Below are positions 42,030 to 48,917 of a stretch of DNA of 48,917 nt, in pieces (positions within the stretch are counted from its first letter, which is position 1; each line of letters opens with the position of its first letter). The DNA lies in contig CAYNOU010000010.1 of NCBI GenBank assembly GCA_964398885.1, positions 1 to 48,917 of the forward strand, in the 5' to 3' direction. Below the pieces are notes generated by a model that had not been told where the DNA came from, ran no database searches, and saw nothing but the letters and a program-made list of their open reading frames with translations. This DNA is from JAGMCF01 sp964398885 (GTDB lineage: Bacteria > Cloacimonadota > Cloacimonadia > JGIOTU-2). The position numbers were made by a program, and so were the translations under genes.

Positions 42030-42494
42030 TCAAAAGTCAAATTCTATTTGGGGACTCTTCTTTCTTATCAATTTGCTAATTATATCAACAAATTTTTTGG
42101 CAGTTTTCAAGGCATTTTCTGCTTCTTTTCTTGAACAGGGAATAGCAGGTTCATAAATAAAACGATGTCTTTTCCTTCTCATAAAATCATAATTATTGAT
42201 AACTTTTTTAAATTCGTTTCCTAATACCGAACTTGCAAATTTCACAACGGTTAGATGTTTATTTTTGATCTCAGGTCTGAATCCATCGCTGAACATTAAA
42301 GCTAATCCTGAACGCAGTATAGCATTATATGCATAATTATAAGCACATTCTTCGTCCTCATGTAGGTTTCTTTTAGCAGTTTTTAAATCAATATAAGCTC
42401 GCTTTATCAAGTTTTCTACGGCTTTGTTATCAATTGGGCACTTTTTAATCAGTCCTTCTTTAAAAAGTGATTCTTTTGAATCTTTATAGATCAT
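42030..42494 (-). CDS. HEPN-domain protein (toxin-like partner)
   Basis: 154 residues from the ATG at 42494; a TTG at 42506 is less likely. It is an all-alpha protein with HEPN-like helices (AYIDLKTAKRNL, ECAYNYAYNAILRSGLAL) and, near the C-terminus, RRKRHRFIYE, comparable with the Arg-rich RNase motif region of HEPN proteins. HEPN/MNT pairs act as toxin-antitoxin modules in which the HEPN protein is often an RNase. It overlaps the nucleotidyltransferase gene by 11 nt, confirming a pair. Confidence 0.72.
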   Translation of the reverse strand: MIYKDSKESLFKEGLIKKCPIDNKAVENLIKRAYIDLKTAKRNLHEDEECAYNYAYNAILRSGLALMFSDGFRPEIKNKHLTVVKFASSVLGNEFKKVINNYDFMRRKRHRFIYEPAIPCSRKEAENALKTAKKFVDIISKLIRKKSPQIEFDF

Positions 42495-43059
42495 CTTTGT
42501 TACCAATTAACATTATCTTTGGGTTTTTTAATAAATCTATAGTAAAACCACTTTTAGCTCTTTTTTGGGTTTCATACTCTTTTAAAGAATAGAGGGTGAT
42601 ATTTATCTCTCTTTTTAGAATTTTTTCTAATTCTGCAATTTTTTCATTTAGATTAGAAGTATCAGGATTTCCAATTATCATAAGGTCTATATCACTGGTA
42701 GGACTTTGACGGTTTGCAGCAAATGATCCGTAGATGAAAGCTGTTTTTATTCTTTTGATAGAAGACAATTCTTTTCTCAATCTTCCTTCAACTCCTACAG
42801 TTTTAGAGACAATGCTACTCAATTCTTCGAATAAGGGATGCTTGATATTTAGAGAATAGTAGAGGAGATTTCCAAGCTTTTCTGTGTTAAATAAATTATC
42901 TTTTTGAAACTTTAAAAGTTCTCTACGGATACTCCCCGCTGAATAACCTAATAAGCGTTGCAGTTCTCTTAAGTAGTATTTTTGAGAAGGATTGGTAAAG
43001 AAAATAGCAAGTAAATCCTGCCTGATTTTTGATTTCGTAATGTATAAACTTTCTAACAA
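42484..43059 (-). CDS. MNT-type nucleotidyltransferase with N-terminal winged helix
   Basis: 191 residues. The N-terminal 75 or so form a winged-helix domain (YYLRELQRLLGYSAGSIRREL). The minimal nucleotidyltransferase domain follows, with YGSFAANRQSPTSDIDLMI, the Gly-Ser and Asp-x-Asp metal site. In MNT/HEPN modules this protein is the antitoxin, which AMPylates the HEPN toxin; the winged helix may also repress the operon. The pair lies between two copies of the priA 3' end. Confidence 0.82.
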   Translation of the reverse strand: MLESLYITKSKIRQDLLAIFFTNPSQKYYLRELQRLLGYSAGSIRRELLKFQKDNLFNTEKLGNLLYYSLNIKHPLFEELSSIVSKTVGVEGRLRKELSSIKRIKTAFIYGSFAANRQSPTSDIDLMIIGNPDTSNLNEKIAELEKILKREINITLYSLKEYETQKRAKSGFTIDLLKNPKIMLIGNKDDL

Positions 43060-43165
43060 TTGGACTCCTTTTTGAGGACATTTGAACTCAAAATAGGATA
43101 CAATGTCAAATTTTTTCTTAAAATTTTCTTAACATAATAGAAACATTAGACTAAACTTAATTATT

Positions 43166-45547
43166 TCACTGCAGCGATACAGGATCCATATCAATCTGCA
43201 TCTTTATGTAACTCGGTATTTTTACATTTTGCTGAAACCGATCAATAAACTTGCAAACTGCATTTCTATCTTTTGCTTTAATCACAATATGATACCGATA
43301 TTGTTTGCGAATTTTACTTAATGGCGCCGCAACTGGACCTAAGATAATTATCCGCCAGCTGGCTGACTTTTCAAATAGTTTTAGTTTCTTCCTGATTGCA
43401 AACACGGTTTTCTTTAATTTGTTTTCGTCATTCAATATAAAAAGTAATCTAACTAATTTTGTATATGGTGGGTAATGAAGTTTTTTTCGTAATCCAAGTT
43501 CAAGTTCGGTAAATCCTATAAAATCCTGTTTTTGTGCAAACTGAATACTATAATGTTTAGGATTGTAGGTTTGCACTATGACTTCACCTTTTTTTTCACT
43601 TCTGCCTGTGCGTCCTGCTACTTGTGTAATATGCTGGAAGTTTCTTTCAGCAGCACGAAAGTCGGGTAGATTAAGATTTACATCAGCAGAAATAATGCCA
43701 ACCAGAGTTACATTTGGGAAATCCAGCCCTTTTATAATCATTTGTGTTCCAAGCAAAATATCAATATAACCATTTCTTACTTTATCAAACACCTTTTGAT
43801 AAACCTGTTTTCCTCTGGTTGTATCTGTATCCATACGGGCAATTCGTGCTGTAGGAAAAAGAAACTCCAGATTTTTTTCTATCTTCTCGGTTCCTGGAGA
43901 GCCAAAGTTAAATATGTATCCGCCGCATTCCGGACACTTTTTGGGCAAAGCCTGATTATATCCGCAATAATGGCAAATCATACGATTGTTGTACGAGTGA
44001 TATGTAAGGCTGATATTGCAATTTTTACACTGGAAAACCTTTCCGCATTTAACACATTGGATATAAGAAGCATAGCCTCTCCTGTTTTGAAAAAGAATTA
44101 TCTGCTCTTTCTTTATTAATCGGTCTTCTATTTTGTCTTTAAGAAGTTGTGATAAGATTTCAGTATGGTCCTTTTCTTGTCGCATATCAACGATAGTGAG
44201 TTCGGGCAGGATTTGATTTTGTACTCTTTCTTTCATTTCCAACAGCTGATATTTGTTTTGACTTGCATTATAGTATGATTCCAAAGAAGGAGTGGCACTT
44301 CCTAAAATTACAACGGCATTATTTAATTTTCCTCGCAATACAGCCATATCTCTGCCATTATAAAGAGGATTCCTATCAGTTTGCTTATATGTGTTTTCAT
44401 GCTCTTCATCCACGATTATCAAACCGATATTTTTAAGTGGAGCAAAAATAGCACTACGAGGACCAATTACGATTTTCTTTTTACTTCTATTAATCTCATT
44501 CCAGGAATAAAGCCGTTCTCTATCACTGAGTTTGCTGTGGATAACCGCAATATCATCTCCAAAATGAGCATAAAATCTTTCAACAGTTTGAGGAGTTAGT
44601 GATATTTCAGGTATAAGCATTATTGCTGTTTTCCCTTTTGTTAATACTTCTTTTATCACTCTGATATAAACCTCTGTCTTCCCACTTGATGTAACTCCGT
44701 GTAAAAGGAATGTTTGAAATTTTTTGTAAGAGATTGCTTTTTTAATCTCTGAAACGATATTATCTTGCTCACCCGTAAGTTCAAATTGTGGAGGAAAAAA
44801 TTTGTTGATACTTTCAAAAATGTCTGGATAAACTTCTTTTTTGACAAGATTGACCAGTCCCTTTTCTCTCAATTTATTAATAATACTATAAGAAAATTTT
44901 TTAGCAATCTCGGAAACAGGGATTGTCTTTTCCTCACTTTTTAGAAATTCATAAAGCTCTCTTTGTTTAAAGGTTAGATCTGTGGTTGCTTTTTTCTCAG
45001 TTAATGTTAGGCAATTGACTACTTTCTTTTCAATTTTTCTTTTGTAACTCCTTTCAATTTCAATAATATTTTTCTTTTCCATTTTCAGCAGAGTTTTGAA
45101 TAATGACGGGATTTTTTGTTTTTGCAATGTCGCAATAGGAACTGGTGAGTCTAATTTTTTTAGAACATTGGTTATCTTTTGGTACTGAGGCATGGAAGAA
45201 TTTTCAACTTTTAGACTAATTTTCTGAATTGTATTTACATTTACTCCTGCTGGAAGCATAGCTTTTAGCACTAAACCAATTGGACAGAAGTAATATTTAG
45301 CGAGCCACTTAGCAAGTTGGAATAGTTCATCATTAATGATTGGCTTTTCATCAATAATCTCTTTTATTTCTTTTACTTTTTCTGGTTCAAAATCAATCTT
45401 TTCAGGAAATCCGATTATGATACCAGTTTGTAGTCTGTAATTAAAATCTATAAGAACCCTCTGCCCAATTTGTGGATGAAGCTTTTCTTCAACCTTATAG
45501 GTAAAGGTATTTGGGTTGTTTATTGGGATTGCGATTTCTAAGAACAT
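43166..45547 (-). CDS. priA: Primosomal protein N' (PriA helicase)
   Basis: 793 residues. An N-terminal 3'-DNA-binding domain (about 1-100) is followed by a winged helix and SF2 helicase lobes with Walker A GVTSSGKTEVY and DEEH box IIVDEEHENTYK. A zinc-binding insertion has four Cys pairs (CVKC, CKNC, CHYC, CPEC), and the C-terminal domain ends DMDPVSL. PriA restarts stalled replication forks. Length is close to normal. Its last 80 nt are repeated at 41877, beyond the MNT/HEPN genes, so the gene end has been rebuilt or duplicated. Confidence 0.95.
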   Translation of the reverse strand: MFLEIAIPINNPNTFTYKVEEKLHPQIGQRVLIDFNYRLQTGIIIGFPEKIDFEPEKVKEIKEIIDEKPIINDELFQLAKWLAKYYFCPIGLVLKAMLPAGVNVNTIQKISLKVENSSMPQYQKITNVLKKLDSPVPIATLQKQKIPSLFKTLLKMEKKNIIEIERSYKRKIEKKVVNCLTLTEKKATTDLTFKQRELYEFLKSEEKTIPVSEIAKKFSYSIINKLREKGLVNLVKKEVYPDIFESINKFFPPQFELTGEQDNIVSEIKKAISYKKFQTFLLHGVTSSGKTEVYIRVIKEVLTKGKTAIMLIPEISLTPQTVERFYAHFGDDIAVIHSKLSDRERLYSWNEINRSKKKIVIGPRSAIFAPLKNIGLIIVDEEHENTYKQTDRNPLYNGRDMAVLRGKLNNAVVILGSATPSLESYYNASQNKYQLLEMKERVQNQILPELTIVDMRQEKDHTEILSQLLKDKIEDRLIKKEQIILFQNRRGYASYIQCVKCGKVFQCKNCNISLTYHSYNNRMICHYCGYNQALPKKCPECGGYIFNFGSPGTEKIEKNLEFLFPTARIARMDTDTTRGKQVYQKVFDKVRNGYIDILLGTQMIIKGLDFPNVTLVGIISADVNLNLPDFRAAERNFQHITQVAGRTGRSEKKGEVIVQTYNPKHYSIQFAQKQDFIGFTELELGLRKKLHYPPYTKLVRLLFILNDENKLKKTVFAIRKKLKLFEKSASWRIIILGPVAAPLSKIRKQYRYHIVIKAKDRNAVCKFIDRFQQNVKIPSYIKMQIDMDPVSLQ

Positions 45548-45734
45548 TTTCGGTTAAAGGGTATATGGTATAAGGAAATAAGGATATAGTGGCTGGGTGG
45601 ATAATACCAGCCAGAATAAAAAGTAAAAGAAATGTTTAACTTATTCATTTTGGATGAATATATTTATAATAATAAATTAAATTAAAATAAGATTTTATTA
45701 ATTGTTATTGTCAATTTTTATGTAAAAATTTGGG

Positions 45735-45774
45735 TTATAAAAGGTCTCCCAGCAACTGGATTTTACTGGGAGAC
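45735..45774 (-). terminator. Rho-independent terminator of the beta-helix gene
   Basis: On the minus strand GTCTCCCAG (45774-45766) pairs with CTGGGAGAC (45752-45744) and is followed by CTTTTATAA. It lies about 50 nt after the stop of the beta-helix gene. The remaining 45548-45735 is AT-rich with no gene. Confidence 0.7.
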
Positions 45775-45826
45775 TTATGATTAAGATGCAATCTATTTTA
45801 GTAAATGGGATTTGTTTTCCAGAATT

Positions 45827-48115
45827 TTAACGAATTAGAATCATTCTCTTTGTTACTTTAAACTTGTCCATTTCTAAACTATAGAGGTAGATTCCACCTG
45901 GGACGGGTCTTCCTTTCTCATCTTTTCCATCCCACACAACCTCATTAATTTGATATTTGCCATTTGGAATTTGAAATTTTCTGATAAGTTGTCCTCTTAC
46001 ATTATAAATTTCTAAATTAATCTGCTTATAGAATATCATAGGAATATTTAATAGTTTATTTAAATTAAATGAGATAGTTGTGGATGACGAGAATGGATTG
46101 GGATAATTCTGCAGTAAAATATCATTTAAATTATTAAGTTCTGGTTTATCCACAGCATGAGTATCCTGCCATTCATAAGCACCCATATCTATTCTACCAC
46201 CTGATATTCTGGGATAACCTGCTAAGTCATATTCGGGTAAATGAAGTCCTGTTGTATCAATTGTGCCAGAGTCTATGCAGCAAGAGCTATCCGAAAGTGC
46301 ATAAGGATAATCTCCTGTTCCTATCCAGAAAGGGTCTTCATCTTTATTACCTTCCAGCCAGTTAAGTGTATTATTTCCTAAAACCATAATGTCCCACATA
46401 CCGCCCTGTATTAGACTATTTTGCACAGTAAGAGTACAAGGCATATCTCTTCCATCAACAACTAATTCTCTCGGAATATCTCCATATAAAATTGAATTGA
46501 TAATATTTACCTCTGCTCCATAATCCAGTTTTACTGCTCCTCCTGTTGGAGTTGTATTATCCCCAATAGTTGAATTTATTAGGTCAACCTTTGCATTATT
46601 CATAACAGTTAATGCTACGGATGAAGGAAACCAAAATGTATCATTATTAACATTATTTGTAATTTGAACATTCTTAAACACTCCATAAAAAATGTCTGGA
46701 ATTGACATTCTACCAACTACATTTATTCCACCTCCATAACCTACATCTGGATCCTCATCAGGTAAATTGTGATTTACAATGCAGTTCTCAACCGAAAATT
46801 CTCGCGATATTTCATCAGTATTTGTTAAATTTAATGCTATTCCTCCAAGATTATTAAAAATATATATATCTTTCAAAAATAAATTTACTGTATTATTAAT
46901 AACCATTCCACTTTCACCTGACCCTTCACAATTATGAATAGCAAGCTTTTCTAGTAATATGTTATTATTTTGTCTTATTTTTATACCTGCCTGATTTGTT
47001 GCGTATCCATTTATAATAGAAATATTTTTGATAGCATAATCTTTTTCAAGATCTTCAGCATTTATTAAGTAAGACAAACCTTCACCATCTAAAATTGTAT
47101 TTTCCATACTATCTCCGATAAGAGACACATAACTTCTGCAATTCAATGGGAATTTTTCGTCATTTAAACTGGGAGAATATATCCCATCAGCAATATGAAT
47201 GGTATTAGGATGAAGAGAATCAGATGCTATTTTAGTAAGTGCAAAAGCTATCATTCGCAAGGGTTCTTCCGAAGTTAAACCACTGTTATTATTATCTCCA
47301 TCTGGATTTACATATAAATCTGCAGTTACAGGTTCAAGCTTTGCATTTAATATATTTAATGTTATATCCTCTACTGGATAACCATATGAATCAACAGATT
47401 TAATAAAATAACTATCTGGATTCATTACTGTAAATGTATCTACCAATATTTCTAAAGGGGGACATAAATTCTTATGTAAATCAGAACCCCAAGAACTATA
47501 ATTAATATATATATTATTTAAAAAATAAGGGTCAAATTCAATAATTGATTCATTAAATAATTTAATACCACCACCCCAACCAGTTGCGTGATTGTTTGTT
47601 ATTGTAACGCCTGACAATGTAATATGTGAGTTGCAACAGTAAATACCTCCTCCCATCTCTGCTTTATTTTCTTTTATAATACACTTTTTTATTATGGGAT
47701 TTGAATCTTCAACATATATTCCTCCACCAACATAAAAAAATAATCCTAATATTGATCCACTACCATTTTGTATGGTAAACCCACATAAAAGAGTATTTTC
47801 ATCTTCACCAGAAACAATTTGAACAACACTCCCATCTTGATTGCCATCAATTATAGTTTGATGAATAAAAGAATCTGCTTCAGTAACAATATATAAGCTG
47901 GCAACAGTGATGTTTTTGCCATTGAAGTTTATGTTTTCATAATAAGTTCCAGGATAGACTAAAACGGTATCACCATCTACAGCAGCGTTTATTCCTTCCT
48001 GTATTGTAGTATAATCTCCTGTTCCTGTTGTATCTACTGTGATAGTATTTCCAATTAATGGAAAATTGGAAAATAAGAATATAATAGATAATAATATTAT
48101 TTTTTCTAATTTCAT
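45827..48115 (-). CDS. Secreted right-handed beta-helix protein with C-terminal sorting domain
   Basis: 762 residues with a signal peptide (about 1-22). A first beta-helix block (about 24-215) starts TTIQEGINAAVDGDTVLVYPGTYYENI, the usual opening of such helices. A second block (about 265-640) contains many Asn-Asn ladders and ends IDMGAYEW. The last 90 or so residues are a type A sorting domain with NYPNPFSSSTTISF, YNVRGQLIRKF, WDGKDEKGRPVPGGIYLY and a basic RMILIR end. This predicts export and then cell-surface anchoring or release by a type IX-like system. It may bind or degrade polysaccharide, but no catalytic residues were identified. Confidence 0.85.
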   Translation of the reverse strand: MKLEKIILLSIIFLFSNFPLIGNTITVDTTGTGDYTTIQEGINAAVDGDTVLVYPGTYYENINFNGKNITVASLYIVTEADSFIHQTIIDGNQDGSVVQIVSGEDENTLLCGFTIQNGSGSILGLFFYVGGGIYVEDSNPIIKKCIIKENKAEMGGGIYCCNSHITLSGVTITNNHATGWGGGIKLFNESIIEFDPYFLNNIYINYSSWGSDLHKNLCPPLEILVDTFTVMNPDSYFIKSVDSYGYPVEDITLNILNAKLEPVTADLYVNPDGDNNNSGLTSEEPLRMIAFALTKIASDSLHPNTIHIADGIYSPSLNDEKFPLNCRSYVSLIGDSMENTILDGEGLSYLINAEDLEKDYAIKNISIINGYATNQAGIKIRQNNNILLEKLAIHNCEGSGESGMVINNTVNLFLKDIYIFNNLGGIALNLTNTDEISREFSVENCIVNHNLPDEDPDVGYGGGINVVGRMSIPDIFYGVFKNVQITNNVNNDTFWFPSSVALTVMNNAKVDLINSTIGDNTTPTGGAVKLDYGAEVNIINSILYGDIPRELVVDGRDMPCTLTVQNSLIQGGMWDIMVLGNNTLNWLEGNKDEDPFWIGTGDYPYALSDSSCCIDSGTIDTTGLHLPEYDLAGYPRISGGRIDMGAYEWQDTHAVDKPELNNLNDILLQNYPNPFSSSTTISFNLNKLLNIPMIFYKQINLEIYNVRGQLIRKFQIPNGKYQINEVVWDGKDEKGRPVPGGIYLYSLEMDKFKVTKRMILIR

Positions 48116-48141
48116 AAGTCTCCTTTTAAAAGATGAAACTC

Positions 48142-48386
48142 AGGAGATCTGCAAAATGAGTAATTTCACTTCATTTCTGGCTACGGCTTGCCTGTCTCGG
48201 CTCCCGATGTATCGGGAGATGGGCTCCGCCAATCAGTCACGTCAAGCGGTGCCTTGACGGAGACGAGTGTCATTCCCGTGAAAACGGGAATCCATTGAAA
48301 TACTTGTCCTCACGAAAGTGGGGAAAGGTTTTTGGATTCCGCATCAAGTGCGGAATGACAAGCAAATGGTATTTTGCAAAACTCAT
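48142..48386. mobile_element. MITE-like element, copy D (core: TGTCATTCCC...GGAATGACA repeat)
   Basis: The termini AGGAGATCTGCAAAAT (48142-48157) and ATTTTGCAAAACTCAT (48371-48386) are inverted repeats over the inner 14 positions with two mismatches. Imperfect flanking direct repeats (AAGATGAAACTC and AAGGTGAAACTC) match at 11 of 12. The core contains the palindrome CTCCCGAT-GT-ATCGGGAG (48201-48218) and inverted TGTCATTCCCG and CGGAATGACA blocks. It lies in the 331-nt spacer between two secreted-protein genes. Confidence 0.65.
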
Positions 48387-48405
48387 AAGGTGAAACTCGA
48401 CTCGA

Positions 48406-48428
48406 GTTAAAAAACCCGAGTCGGGTTT
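48406..48428 (-). terminator. Probable Rho-independent terminator of the last gene
   Basis: AAACCCGA-G-TCGGGTTT (48412-48428). On the minus strand it is followed by TTTTAACTC. It lies about 20 nt after the stop of the partial gene. Confidence 0.65.
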
Positions 48429-48446
48429 CATTCGTGTCTTTTATAT

Positions 48447-48917
48447 TTATCGCATCAACAACATCTTCTTGATTATTCTTTTATTACCAGCAGAGAGCTT
48501 GCAGAAATAGATCCCGTTTCCTAAGCTTTTACTATTATCATCTTTCCCATTCCAGGTTATGCTATGATTTCCTGCTGATACCTTTCCTTTTTCAAAGGCT
48601 TTTACTCTTTGTCCTCTGATATTATAAATAGATATTTCAACAACCGCTTCTTCTGGCAGGGCATAGGAAATTGTTGTAGAAAAACCGAAGGGATTGGGAC
48701 TATTTTGTGAAAGAGAAACCTTTGTAGGAAGTTGGATACCTCCACCTGTATTCAGACGCACCAATGAATATCCCTGTCTGCCTGCTATGAGTCTTCTCTC
48801 AATATATTCTCCTGTTATGAAATCATATACAGAGTAGCTATTAACCTTTTGTTTATCCCCTCTTCCATAAACAATCTGAAATGTAAGTTCACCAACATCT
48901 TTATTTGCAAAATCTGT
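48447..48917 (-). CDS. C-terminal part of a secreted protein with type A sorting domain (5' end outside window)
   Basis: The frame is open from the window edge (157 codons visible), so the gene continues beyond 48917. The visible part ends in a type A sorting domain: NSPNPFGFSTTISYALPE, YNIRGQRVKAF, WNGKDDNSKSLGNGIYF and a final KKMLLMR. Upstream is a beta-rich stretch (ELTFQIVYGRGDKQKV, RRLIAGRQGYSL). It is probably another exported, surface-sorted protein. The function of the missing part is unknown. Confidence 0.8.
   Translation of the reverse strand, partial: TDFANKDVGELTFQIVYGRGDKQKVNSYSVYDFITGEYIERRLIAGRQGYSLVRLNTGGGIQLPTKVSLSQNSPNPFGFSTTISYALPEEAVVEISIYNIRGQRVKAFEKGKVSAGNHSITWNGKDDNSKSLGNGIYFCKLSAGNKRIIKKMLLMR

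Noticed and set aside
42030..43166. Calling the MNT/HEPN segment an integrative element with true attachment sites
   Set aside because: The direct repeats are clear but no integrase or transposase gene is present, so only the duplication and module are annotated.

Overview
The window is AT-rich, gene-dense bacterial DNA from a draft assembly: it contains one run of exactly 100 Ns, the usual placeholder for a gap of unknown size. The best guess for the source is an uncultivated FCB-group bacterium, perhaps Candidatus Cloacimonadota. Reasons are two secreted proteins ending in type A (NYPNPF ... FlgD-like) C-terminal sorting domains, a CBM9/DUF5916-like outer-membrane protein, NtrY/NtrX-like signalling genes beside a DUF4390 gene, and a bacterial chromosome carrying archaeal-type ether-lipid genes. 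The phylum is an inference; no rRNA gene is present.

Layout. 1-7.4 kb: a DUF4097-like lipoprotein, then DUF4390, an NtrY-like histidine kinase, an outer-membrane protein and an NtrX-like sigma-54 activator. 7.5-18.5 kb: FakA, FakB (DegV) and a PlsY-like protein, which together would form an acyl-phosphate route to phospholipid. FakA is separated from FakB by a type III-like restriction-modification island (9.4-16.8 kb) with three DUF1016/YhcG-type genes, one broken, and a methyltransferase that appears split by one of them. 18.5-20.6 kb: HicB with a frameshifted HicA, a Mut7-C RNase-like protein and ElbB. 21.3-26.3 kb: an integron cassette array without an integrase (a CALIN). Four attC-like sites separate cassettes encoding a membrane protein, a HEAT-repeat protein, a secreted protein plus DUF2971, and a HinP1I-like restriction-modification pair; a macro-domain gene follows. 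27.2-31.2 kb, minus strand: HD hydrolase, thioredoxin lipoprotein, EIIA fusion protein and CPA2 antiporter. 31.3-37.1 kb, plus strand: TadA, two tRNA-Ser genes, MetF and MetH. 37.2-45.5 kb, minus strand: DUF89, a PHP phosphatase, GGGP synthase, UbiA prenyltransferase, a GGPP-type synthase, an MNT/HEPN pair and PriA. 45.8 kb to the end: a beta-helix protein and the 3' end of a second secreted protein.

Two themes stand out. First, membrane lipids: the window carries both bacterial acyl-phosphate genes (FakA/FakB/PlsY) and archaeal-type ether-lipid genes (GGPP synthase, GGGP synthase, UbiA). This suggests a mixed membrane, or a use of isoprenoid glycerol ethers beside fatty-acid lipids. Second, the spaces between genes are full of small repeats. 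There are MITE-like elements with terminal inverted repeats and target duplications whose cores differ from copy to copy, dispersed CCCGAT...ATCGGG palindromes, and repeat pieces that have become in-frame parts of proteins (DUF89, MetH, the methyltransferase C-part). One MITE-like insertion supplies the stop codon of fakB.
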